Positions 8,657-16,358 of a stretch of 27,023 nucleotides of DNA are shown one piece after another (positions within the stretch are counted from its first letter, which is position 1; the number at the start of each line of letters is the position of its first letter). Both the position numbers and the translations under genes were made by a program. This DNA comes from SHZI01 sp964371995. GTDB lineage: Bacteria; Pseudomonadota; Gammaproteobacteria; Steroidobacterales; GCA-2729495. The DNA is taken from positions 1-27,023 of the forward strand of contig CAYJPG010000031.1 of assembly GCA_964371995.1 (NCBI GenBank), read 5' to 3'. Under the pieces are notes generated by a model. That model did not search any database and had not been told where the DNA came from. It worked only from the letters and a program-made list of their open reading frames with translations.

Positions 8657-10015
8657 TCATGTCAATGCATCAGGACGGCCTGGCGGCCGCATCGGTCGCC
8701 GCAGCGATTCATCGTTGTCATCGTCGGCCGGTTCCTCGGTAGCCGGACCGCGCGTAGCCGTCGAACGCCGGCGTGGCAGCGGCTGCAAACGCATAAGCTC
8801 CAGTTCGGCGATCAGCCACGGGAATACCAGCCAGGCAAACTTGTCGTAGTAGGAAACGCTGGTGAAGTCCATAACCGTATAGGCAACCGTAATCGCCAGC
8901 ACCCGTGTGTAGCGTGGGAAGCTCTCTTTGCTCCACATCAGATGCCGACTTCGGTAGAGGGTCCTGTACCAGTGCCAGAGGATGGAGAAATAGAGCAGAA
9001 ACCCCGGGAAACCGGTACTTGCCATGATCTCCATGTAGTTGGAGTGTGAATAGGTGCCGATCCGGCTGCCGATCTTTTGACCTTCAGCCGTGCGGAAATT
9101 GTCCAGGCCAATGCCAAGAACCGGATGCTCCAGGGAGATCTCCCACGCCCGCTTGTACAGCCACATACGTCCGAGGAGACTGGAATCAGCGTCCGCGGTA
9201 TCGCCTTGGGATGCAGATATCGCCACCTGCATGCGATACCAGTACTTGCTCTGGCTCGCTATCCCGTATGCGACCGGCACGAGCACAACGAGGATCAGCA
9301 CCGAGACGACTACGCCTTTGATCCCGGCACGACTGCCATACACGTAGCTCGCGATAATCATCAGGCCGCCGACCACTGTACCGATGATCGCCTGCCGTGA
9401 TCCTGTTTGCAGCGCAACTGTAAACAGCAAACCCGCTGCCGCCAGAAACAGCACCTTGGCAATCAGCCTCCGGTCACAGAGAGCTCCCACCAGCACGAGA
9501 ATCAGCCCAGTAACCAACATGATGCCAAAGGCATTTGCGTTGCCCAGCGGACCAAATACCCGTCCGCTCATGTCGACAAACATTCGTGGAAAGATCAGGA
9601 CCATGGCGCAGGATGCCAGGGCGCAGAACACCACGCTCAGCCAGTAGAAACGTGTTGAACTGCTCCACAGCAGGTAATTGGTTACGAGAAATGCGATCGG
9701 AACGATCTGCACCAGACTGAGCAATTTAAAGGCCGCAATATCCGGATAGTCAGCTTGCGTGGATCCGAGCAGCGCAAAGAAGAACCATGCTATCCAGAGC
9801 CTGTAACTTAGCGGTACGCTGACTTTTCGACCGGTCGTCGCAGCCAGAAACAGGAAGCCGGCACCGAGCGACACACCGGTGGCACGTGCTGCCATCGTCA
9901 GGCCCGACTGGTAGGAAAGCAGGGTCACCGCCACCAGATGCGCCAGGATTATCAGCTTGTACTTGCTGTTCAGTATCCGCCGTACCGGTGCCTTCGCGGG
10001 CGTACCTGTGTCCAT
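8657..10015 (-). CDS. O-antigen ligase/Wzy-type polymerase family membrane protein
   Basis: A 452-residue polytopic membrane protein with about 10-12 hydrophobic segments. The long periplasmic loop ends in GIGLDNFRTAEGQ followed by TYSHSNYMEIMASTGFPGFLL, the hallmark region of the O-antigen ligase (WaaL/Wzy_C) superfamily with its conserved His. Members either polymerise repeat units (Wzy) or ligate polymer to lipid A core; with a chain-length determinant nearby, a polymerase role is more likely (inference). The start is ATG 10015 because GGAGG lies nine bases ahead and the ATG overlaps the flippase stop (TGATG); a TTG one codon earlier is the alternative. The C-terminal 40 residues are charged and arginine-rich. 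Confidence 0.85.
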   Translation of the reverse strand: MDTGTPAKAPVRRILNSKYKLIILAHLVAVTLLSYQSGLTMAARATGVSLGAGFLFLAATTGRKVSVPLSYRLWIAWFFFALLGSTQADYPDIAAFKLLSLVQIVPIAFLVTNYLLWSSSTRFYWLSVVFCALASCAMVLIFPRMFVDMSGRVFGPLGNANAFGIMLVTGLILVLVGALCDRRLIAKVLFLAAAGLLFTVALQTGSRQAIIGTVVGGLMIIASYVYGSRAGIKGVVVSVLILVVLVPVAYGIASQSKYWYRMQVAISASQGDTADADSSLLGRMWLYKRAWEISLEHPVLGIGLDNFRTAEGQKIGSRIGTYSHSNYMEIMASTGFPGFLLYFSILWHWYRTLYRSRHLMWSKESFPRYTRVLAITVAYTVMDFTSVSYYDKFAWLVFPWLIAELELMRLQPLPRRRSTATRGPATEEPADDDNDESLRRPMRPPGRPDALT

Positions 10016-11343
10016 CAAGTGCTGCCTCCGGACTTTTGCTGACGCCCGGACTTCAGCGTCACGACGATGTCAGAAATATCGCCAGCGGTAATAAACCAGA
10101 CTCCCAGATTCCTGCGGCCGGATACCCTGCGAAATACCATAACCCGCAATACGCTCGTGATCCCGTACGAGATTGCCACACCGACTGCAGCACCTGCCAA
10201 GCCGAACAATACATACAGCGGCCCGATCATCACTGCATTGCTGACGAGCTCTACGACCGTCGTGATTGAAACCACGCCCGGACGATTGATACCGATAAAA
10301 TAGCTGGTAAGCGGCAACCCGGTACCGCGCGCCCATGCGCCAACACACAACAGCAGGATAATCGGCACGGCATCAGAAAAGGCCGACGTTAATGCGAGGG
10401 GCACGATGATCGGAGCCATCACGGCGAGAGCAGTCAACCCGACCGCAAGCATCAGGCTGGTCATACGACAGGTTCTGGCGACCAGCTCCGGACTGCCGTC
10501 GGCAGCCGCACCGACATGTGGCTGCAAAACCGTAGACAGGGCCTGGGGCAGCAGCATGGTCCTGAGTACCAGTGCGCTGGCTGCCGCAAAGAGCCCGACC
10601 TCGGCACCCGAAGCCAGCCAGCCCAGTACCAGCATGCCAAATTCGAGATTGACCACGTTGCCAAGGCGGGCCAGATAAAACCTGCCCGCATATGACAACA
10701 CTTCAGCCTGCATGGCCAACGAGGGAATGCGCGGTCTGGTTTTCAGATATACCAGCTGCATCAAGGTACTGACGGACGCCGACATCATCCATGCCGCCAG
10801 GGCACCCGGCACTCCGAAGTCAAAGACTTTTGTTAACAGCACGACAAGAACAACATTTATGAGAGATGTAACAGCCGTCTGCAAAGCCCCAAAGCGATAC
10901 CTGCGCAAGCCGTCGAGAATGAGGGCCAGCACGAATTGCAGGGTAGTGATCGGGATCAGCACCATCGAGAAGCGGAATACCTCGACGGGTGCCTTCTCAA
11001 AAAAGCCGAACGGCAGGTCAACCAGATACCAGCCGAGAGAAATCGCGAGCAGGCTGCCCAGCGCTGTAGCGAGCAACGCCATGCCGAGGGCATACTCATT
11101 GCGGAGGCGCCTGGCGATCAGGTGATACTGGATCGCACGGTCGATCCCGAAACCACAAATCACGCTTATCACGACGACAAACGTGGCGCATACGGCGTAT
11201 GCACCGCGTCCTTCCGGAGCAAGAAACCTGGCCAGCCAGATCTGGCTGACAACGCCCGCAAGCACGCCCAGCACGCGCGTGCCGACGACGATGCCGGCTT
11301 CGCCAACGATGGTGCGCCGGAACTTCGCTGAGGGCGTAGTCAC
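10015..11343 (-). CDS. Second oligosaccharide flippase / polysaccharide biosynthesis membrane protein
   Basis: A 442-residue membrane protein with about 12 helices and the start pattern GEAGIVVGTRVLGVLAGVVS then LARFLAPEGRGAYAV, typical of Wzx-like members of the MOP exporter superfamily. It is shorter than and clearly different from the flippase at 460-1935. It begins with GTG at 11343 directly after the upstream TGA (TGAGTG) and its stop overlaps the O-antigen-ligase-like start, so it is coupled at both ends. Together with that polymerase-like protein it would form a Wzx/Wzy pair. Two flippases in one locus suggest two repeat-unit types or two merged clusters. Confidence 0.85.
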   Translation of the reverse strand: MTTPSAKFRRTIVGEAGIVVGTRVLGVLAGVVSQIWLARFLAPEGRGAYAVCATFVVVISVICGFGIDRAIQYHLIARRLRNEYALGMALLATALGSLLAISLGWYLVDLPFGFFEKAPVEVFRFSMVLIPITTLQFVLALILDGLRRYRFGALQTAVTSLINVVLVVLLTKVFDFGVPGALAAWMMSASVSTLMQLVYLKTRPRIPSLAMQAEVLSYAGRFYLARLGNVVNLEFGMLVLGWLASGAEVGLFAAASALVLRTMLLPQALSTVLQPHVGAAADGSPELVARTCRMTSLMLAVGLTALAVMAPIIVPLALTSAFSDAVPIILLLCVGAWARGTGLPLTSYFIGINRPGVVSITTVVELVSNAVMIGPLYVLFGLAGAAVGVAISYGITSVLRVMVFRRVSGRRNLGVWFITAGDISDIVVTLKSGRQQKSGGST

Positions 11344-13406
11344 TCAGTCGCCACAACGGGCCTGAATGCCGGCGTCAACCCAGCGCCGATACGCCTGACA
11401 CTGCACCTGCACAGGCGCCGCCTCAGCGGTCTGCCGGGCGCAGTAGCTCAAGGCCGCAAAATCACGTACCCCCTGCTGAAATCCTTCCCAGCGACGACTG
11501 GAAACAAAGCCATCATCCCCTTCATACACAACNNNNNNNNNNAGTCATTCCATGCGCTGGAGCCTGCGGTATCGCTGAACGCCCAGAAACCGACACCCCG
11601 CGCACCAGTGTCAAAAGCACGCGTTACCATTGCCCGGTAACAGACCGGGCTTGCTGATTTTGCCGGATCAGGGGGGGTATCGAAGGTCCATAGTCTTGAC
11701 TTCGCACTGCCATCCAACATCGCCGCCACGCTATCGTATGCCGCACCAGCTTTGGGCTGCCAGTAATTAACGAGACCGTTCAGATCACGCAGGGACAGCC
11801 TGGCGAGAACCGCCTGCAGACCATGATCCTGGATGGGATTGGCATAAAACTGCAGGCCAGGATCAATAGCCCGCAGTCGCCGTATCACATCCGCCAGGTT
11901 CGCCAGATCCTTGCCATGGGGCTCATCAATGGGATAGAAAGCCCAGTCGCCGGAAGCAAACCCGCTGTCTTTCATCACGCCGCTGATGAGCTTCACCCAG
12001 CGGATCACGCGGGCTTTCGTCCCTGCATCATCCGGCATGTTGACCAACTGACCCCATACCGCGTCACCAAGAAACAGCAATACCAGCCCCTTGTCCCTGT
12101 ACAGGGCAAGATCCGCCTTGAGCGCCGCCACCCGCGCTTCCCAATCTTTCTCGCCAAGTGGCGCCGGTATATGTCCGGGAAAGATATCAAACACGTTGAC
12201 CCCGGCGGCAGCCAGACGCTCCGCAATAACTCCGGCATTGTCCTTGTGCCAGATCGGCTCATCATTGGTGTAGGCCCAGACAAGGACCCATGGCCGGTCT
12301 GCCACCACCGGGCGAATCTGGTTGAGCACGCGCACCTGCAGGGTCAGCGTTTGTTTCCAGCCGGTATTGCTGGTGACCACAAGGGTGCGCCGACCAGAAA
12401 CGCCACCAGGTTTCTCCTGCAGAAGCAGATAGAGCACGCCTTCCGCTTCCAGCGCGTACTCAGCACGCTGATGCGTATCAATTGCGTCAAATACCAGTTT
12501 CCCATCCGCAACGGGAACCGGCAGCAACTCACTGACTGTGGTACGCGACCCTGCTGCCGGATCAAGTTTGAGGGAATAGCGCTGCTCTGCTGCGGACGGA
12601 TTGGCAATACCAACGACATAACTGACTGGTGTATCGGCCAATGTCACCACGCTGAGGCCCGGTGATTCTATGGCGGAGAAATCTTCACCCAGATCAGACC
12701 AGGGCTCACTCAACCAGGCCAGACTGCTTTTGACCCCCAGACCTCCAACCAGACTCCGCAGCCGCTGCCTGGCCGAGCCCGCCAGCGCCTCTTCAAGACG
12801 ACGACGACTGTCGGCGACAGGATCGGTAACTGCCACTGGCACCTGGGCAGTGCCTGCAGCCGGACAAGCTGCAGGCGGCATAGCAACCGGAGCCAGCGAA
12901 ATCTCGTCGAGCATTATGAACGCGCCATCCGCATGCACAACGAACTGAAGACGATTGCTTGTACAGGCACAGAAGCGCACCGGCAGATCAACGGTGCCTC
13001 CATCCGCTGCCAGCGCCTTGTCAGGAACGAGTGATCCGGTGTGGTGCCACGCCTGGCCCGCTCCCGTTTGACAGTACACATCAACACGGCGCGGCGGCAG
13101 GACACCGGAACTCACCTGCTTGCCGGTATGAATCAGCAACTCATAGGTGCGCCGATCCTGCAGATCCGGCTGCGCAAAAATACTGACGGGTGTCTGCCGC
13201 TGCCAACCCACAGATTCCCGGCTGGTCCAGAACGGGAAACGGTTCTGCTCTCCATCGGTAAGCTGCGCCGCATCTGCCGGATCCTTGGTGGGCCCATAGT
13301 TTGCGGGCGGCTCCAGCCGGACACCCCGGAGCGGCACGTTGCCAGCACCGCCAGCCATGGCAACGCTTAAGCAGAATATCCAGAGAAAACCGACGGAGTA
13401 GCGCAT
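11344..13406 (-). CDS. Secreted glycoside-hydrolase-like protein (DUF4091-like C-terminal region), interrupted by an assembly gap
   Basis: The gene encodes about 685 residues or more. ATG 13406 is chosen because it starts a clear signal peptide (MRYSVGFLWIFCLSVAMAGG); an in-frame GTG at 13460 lies 18 codons earlier but adds charged residues. A beta-rich N-terminal half is followed by a TIM-barrel-like half with WVLVWAYTNDEPIWH, FYPIDEPHGKDLA and RGVGFWAFSD. These resemble the glycoside-hydrolase-like proteins with DUF4091-type ends found in exopolysaccharide loci; the Asp-Glu pair in IDEP is a candidate catalytic site. The N run at 11533-11542 shifts the frame: after it the true C-terminus resumes as VVYEGDDGFVSSRRWEGF and ends at 11344. 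The gene precedes the second flippase without spacing. Substrate is unknown. Confidence 0.72.
11533..11542. other. Assembly gap (10 N)
   Basis: Ten N bases interrupt the glycoside-hydrolase-like gene. The flanking frames (SSAWND before, VVYEGDDG after, in minus-strand order) can be joined only if the missing length is 2 modulo 3, so ten is a placeholder. A dozen or so residues are probably missing. Confidence 0.95.
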
Positions 13407-13717
13407 GAAACAGAAGCATAGCCATTCTGAAATACGCGGCGAGTATATATCGCTGCACACTCGCTACAGGCCGGCTCACTTCGCATTAACAAAAGGACAC
13501 AACCCGGGACACGGCACACAGACAGTTCCCCGGGGTACCAATAGCGGTCGATCATTGCCAGATGGTCACGTACGTCTGGCACGCGCGGATCGGCCTGGTT
13601 CGCCGGCGTCTACTCTCTCAACATCGACCGCGCGCCTTCCAGTGCCTTGACATCCCTTTCTGCGTTGGTCAGGGTACGACGATAATTCCAGCCTCGTGTA
13701 CCCGGAGATCGCAGTTG
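13407..13717. promoter_or_regulatory. Divergent intergenic region with a candidate minus-strand -10 box
   Basis: These 311 bases separate the divergent starts at 13406 (minus) and 13718 (plus). For the minus strand a near-consensus -10 TATACT lies at 13442-13447, about 36 bases before the ATG, with no good -35 at normal spacing. For the plus strand a perfect TTGACA occurs at 13647-13652 but lacks a matching -10 at 16-18 bases. No convincing gene, repeat or RNA was seen. Confidence 0.3.
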
Positions 13718-14449
13718 ATGTCGGACAATTTGGCGAAGTTTCTCGATAGCGTCGTGGAAGCTGGCGGGTACACGTCGACGCGCAGGCTCCGCAACTACAC
13801 CGCTTACTCCTTAGGCGACTGCACCGGCATCGACAAGGCACTCGATATCGGCGGTGGCGCCGGGATCCTGAGCCTCTATATCGCGAGCCAGGGCGCCAGC
13901 AAAGTCGTACTGCTCGAGCCGGAAGCAGATGGCTCCACCAGTTCGATTACGAATCTGTTCAGAAAGCTCCAGAAAAAGGTGCCCAATGGAGAGCGTGTCG
14001 AGTTTCGCGATCAGACCTTCCAGGAGTTCGATCCAGGCCAGGACCGGTTCGATCTGATTGTATCCGAGAGTGCCATCAACCACTTGAACGAACCCGCCTG
14101 CGCCGATCTCAAGACGAACCCCGGATCCTATGTCACGTATATCGGCTACTTTAAACGACTCTACGACATGATGAATCCCGGCGGTCGCCTCGTAATCGCC
14201 GACTGCAGCCGCTACAACTTCTTCCACCTGCTTGGCGTAACGAATCCCTTCATGCCCACCATTGAGTGGGAAAAACATCAGTCCCCTTATCAGTGGACCG
14301 CCATGTGCAAGGAAGTCGGGTTCGTAAATCCGAAGATCCAGTGGTCGTCGTACAACGTCCTGGGCCTGCCAGGCCGGGTTCTGATGGGCAACGCGCTGGT
14401 CAACTACTTCACCCTGAGCCACTTCAAGTTCACGATGTGGAAGCCTTAG
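13718..14449 (+). CDS. Class I SAM-dependent methyltransferase
   Basis: A 243-residue methyltransferase with a Rossmann fold. Motif I is ALDIGGGAGILSLYIA (residues 41-56), the acidic residue closing strand 2 is in VVLLEPEA (Glu68), FDLIVSESAINHL gives motif II, and MNPGGRLVIAD gives motif III. The target (sugar, lipid or small molecule) cannot be read from sequence; the setting in a polysaccharide locus suggests O- or N-methylation of a glycan precursor. ATG 13718 is chosen because GGAG lies 11 bases ahead and the protein fold begins there; the frame is open another 52 codons upstream from 13562, but that stretch is arginine-rich and not family-like. A TTG one codon earlier is possible. Confidence 0.85.
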   Translation: MSDNLAKFLDSVVEAGGYTSTRRLRNYTAYSLGDCTGIDKALDIGGGAGILSLYIASQGASKVVLLEPEADGSTSSITNLFRKLQKKVPNGERVEFRDQTFQEFDPGQDRFDLIVSESAINHLNEPACADLKTNPGSYVTYIGYFKRLYDMMNPGGRLVIADCSRYNFFHLLGVTNPFMPTIEWEKHQSPYQWTAMCKEVGFVNPKIQWSSYNVLGLPGRVLMGNALVNYFTLSHFKFTMWKP

Positions 14450-14481
14450 CAGATTGCTTACTTGCTGCCGTCAGTTGGTAA

Positions 14482-14613
14482 TCAGCACCCGCCCCGTTTA
14501 GCAAGCCGCCTGGACAAGGCATCTTCAAGGTCAAGCTCAGGGATGACGAGGTCGCGATCGACTGCCAACGAGGCGGTTATTACCCGAGCGAGGATGTTGC
14601 GGGGGAATTTGTC
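14482..14613 (-). other. Displaced C-terminal-like coding fragment behind a REP element
   Basis: Directly after the REP at the 3' end of the ATPase gene, a 43-codon stretch in a different frame from the ATPase reads like ordinary protein (ILARVITASLAVDRD, then VIPELDLEDALSRRLAKRGG) and ends with TGA at 14482-14484. It has no start codon of its own. It could be the original C-terminus of the ATPase, moved out of frame when the REP entered, or a relic of another gene. The remaining bases to 14450 show nothing. Confidence 0.3.
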
Positions 14614-15464
14614 GCGGCTGAAGCCGCTCCTACGGGCGCTCCTACCGAGCCGCTTGGGAGACCCATGCGGCGGCGGTCTTCGAGGACGGCGCGGACTTCG
14701 GTGGGACCGATGGAGGTTTTCTCCTCGGAGAATCCATACACCAGGGAAAGGTCACAGAAGGTGTTGATCAGGCGCGGGATGCCGTCACTGGCGGCGGCGA
14801 TCAGCCGGATGGCTTCCGGCTCAAACAGCTCGGCACTGGCGCCAGCGGTGGTCAGCCGGTGCACGATGTACTGCTGCACTTCCGACTCGGTAAGCCGCTT
14901 GAGGTGATAGGCGACCGACACACGCTGGGTGAGCTGGCGCAACTGTTGCGTCTGGAGCAGTGCGCGCAGCTCGGGCTGGCCGACCAGGATCACATGCAGC
15001 AGATATTCCTTCTGCGCATTCACGTTGGACAGCATGCGGATTTCTTCCAGCCCGCGGATGCCGAGGTTCTGCGCCTCGTCGACGATGAGCACCACCGGGC
15101 GACCTGCCGCGTACTCGCGAATCATGAACTGCACGAAGTCTTCGTACAGCTCGACCTTGCCCTTGTTCTTGTAGGGCAGTCCATAGGCCATCATGATCCA
15201 CTCGGCCATGTCGCCGAAGGTGCGGGTAGTGAAATTGATCAGGCCAACGGTAACGCCGGTCTTCATCTCGTCGAGCAGCCGGTTGACGAGCGTGGTCTTG
15301 CCGCTGCCCACTTCACCGCTGATGACGGTGAAGCCCTGGCGGTTCATGATGCTGTAACGGAGCAGCGTCAGGGCGGTGCCATGACCCTTGGAGAGATACA
15401 GAAAAGACGGATCGGGAACCAGCGCGAAAGGCCGTTCCTTGAAGCCGTAAAACGCCTCATACAT
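14580..15464 (-). CDS. XrtA/PEP-CTERM system-associated ATPase (ExeA-like AAA protein)
   Basis: A 294-residue AAA-type ATPase. It begins MYEAFYGFKERPFALVPDP, the signature start of ExeA-like ATPases and of the exosortase-associated family TIGR03015. Walker A is GEVGSGKT (residues 50-57) and Walker B is VVLIVDEAQ (124-132). These ATPases are regular members of exosortase-type exopolysaccharide operons; the exact task is not established, but assembly or secretion support is assumed. It follows the tyrosine kinase by 32 bases. The last 20 or so residues (VGAPVGAASAATNSPATSS) are translated from a REP element and are low-complexity, so the native C-terminus was probably altered. The core domain looks intact. 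Confidence 0.85.
   Translation of the reverse strand: MYEAFYGFKERPFALVPDPSFLYLSKGHGTALTLLRYSIMNRQGFTVISGEVGSGKTTLVNRLLDEMKTGVTVGLINFTTRTFGDMAEWIMMAYGLPYKNKGKVELYEDFVQFMIREYAAGRPVVLIVDEAQNLGIRGLEEIRMLSNVNAQKEYLLHVILVGQPELRALLQTQQLRQLTQRVSVAYHLKRLTESEVQQYIVHRLTTAGASAELFEPEAIRLIAAASDGIPRLINTFCDLSLVYGFSEEKTSIGPTEVRAVLEDRRRMGLPSGSVGAPVGAASAATNSPATSSLG
14612..14645. repeat. REP element inside the 3' end of the ATPase gene
   Basis: A full class A unit (core GCGGCTGAAGCCGC, followed by TCCTAC) lies at 14612-14633 and a truncated unit ending GCGCTCCTAC at 14636-14645. It is read in frame by the ATPase gene as VGAPVGAASAAT, so here the element is coding. Confidence 0.9.
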
Positions 15465-15496
15465 ATGCTAACGGCCCCGGACTGCTGCGCAGTGGC

Positions 15497-16342
15497 TCAG
15501 CTGAAGAAGCCTTTTTTCTTCTTCACGCCGGGTCCATATCCATAGCCGCTGGAAGGAGACTCGGACTTGTTCAGCACCGTGCCGACCAGCGGCGTGCTCT
15601 TGAGAATATGGTAGGCCTTCTCCAGGTCTTCCTTCCGCGTCTGGCCGCTCTCGGCCACCATCAGGAAGCAGTCGGTATAGGGCGAGAACGCCAGCGCATC
15701 GTCAGCGGCGAGAATCGGCGGCAGATCGAAGACCACCAGCCGATCCGGGTAGCGGGTCTTCAGTTCGTTGACCAGCGCTATCATGCGCGGCGAGCGCAGC
15801 ATCTCTGCCGAATTCTGTACGGCATTGCGACCAGGCAATACCACCAGGCGTTCGACCGACGGTGAAAACAGGATCTTGTGCAGGGGCACATCGCCCTGCA
15901 GGTAATCGCTGAGCCCCAGCTCCGGCTCATCACCGAAATATTTGTGGATGGTCGGCTGACGCAAATCGAGGTCGACCAGCAGCACGGTATGGGTCACTTC
16001 CATCGCCAGGCTGATGGCCAGGTTGATCGCGGTCAGCGTCTTGCCGCAGCCGGTGGCCGGCCCGGTGACGGCGACTGAACTCCAGCCATTGTTACGCATG
16101 GTCTGCAGCACACGCGTGCGCAACATGCGGTAGGAGTCCCTGAACTTGTGGTCGGGCAGCGCAGTGATGATGCGGTTGTCGCGCAGCAGTTGTTCGGGCA
16201 CCTCCACCATGCGCGTCATCGTATAGCGCACGCCTGTGGACAAATCCGTGCCGGTGTGCGGCGGCGGGCTGAAGCGGGTGTCGGCGCCGCTCAACTGCCG
16301 GTCCTGGCCGGCACGCTCTAGAGCCTTGCGTATTCTTTCCAT
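15497..16342 (-). CDS. CpsD/CapB-family tyrosine-protein kinase (exosortase-associated autokinase)
   Basis: A 281-residue bacterial tyrosine kinase lacking a membrane domain. Walker A is GPATGCGKT (residues 94-102), Walker A' is LLVDLDLRQP (121-130) and Walker B is LVVFDLPP. The C-terminus is GYGYGPGVKKKKGFFS; its tyrosines are the likely autophosphorylation sites, though the cluster is short. It fits the XrtA-associated autokinase family (TIGR03018). The enzyme is expected to pair with the chain-length protein upstream and to control polymer length and export. ATG 16342 is chosen because MERIRKALERAG is the family start and it lies 16 bases after the upstream stop; the frame extends to 16399 but there overlaps that gene. 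Confidence 0.88.
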   Translation of the reverse strand: MERIRKALERAGQDRQLSGADTRFSPPPHTGTDLSTGVRYTMTRMVEVPEQLLRDNRIITALPDHKFRDSYRMLRTRVLQTMRNNGWSSVAVTGPATGCGKTLTAINLAISLAMEVTHTVLLVDLDLRQPTIHKYFGDEPELGLSDYLQGDVPLHKILFSPSVERLVVLPGRNAVQNSAEMLRSPRMIALVNELKTRYPDRLVVFDLPPILAADDALAFSPYTDCFLMVAESGQTRKEDLEKAYHILKSTPLVGTVLNKSESPSSGYGYGPGVKKKKGFFS

Positions 16343-16358
16343 GGCCTGACCTGAATTC

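Noticed and set aside
13647..13680. Perfect TTGACA before the methyltransferase
   Set aside because: No acceptable -10 box follows at 16-18 bases; GATAAT comes 28 bases later, so it was not called as a promoter.
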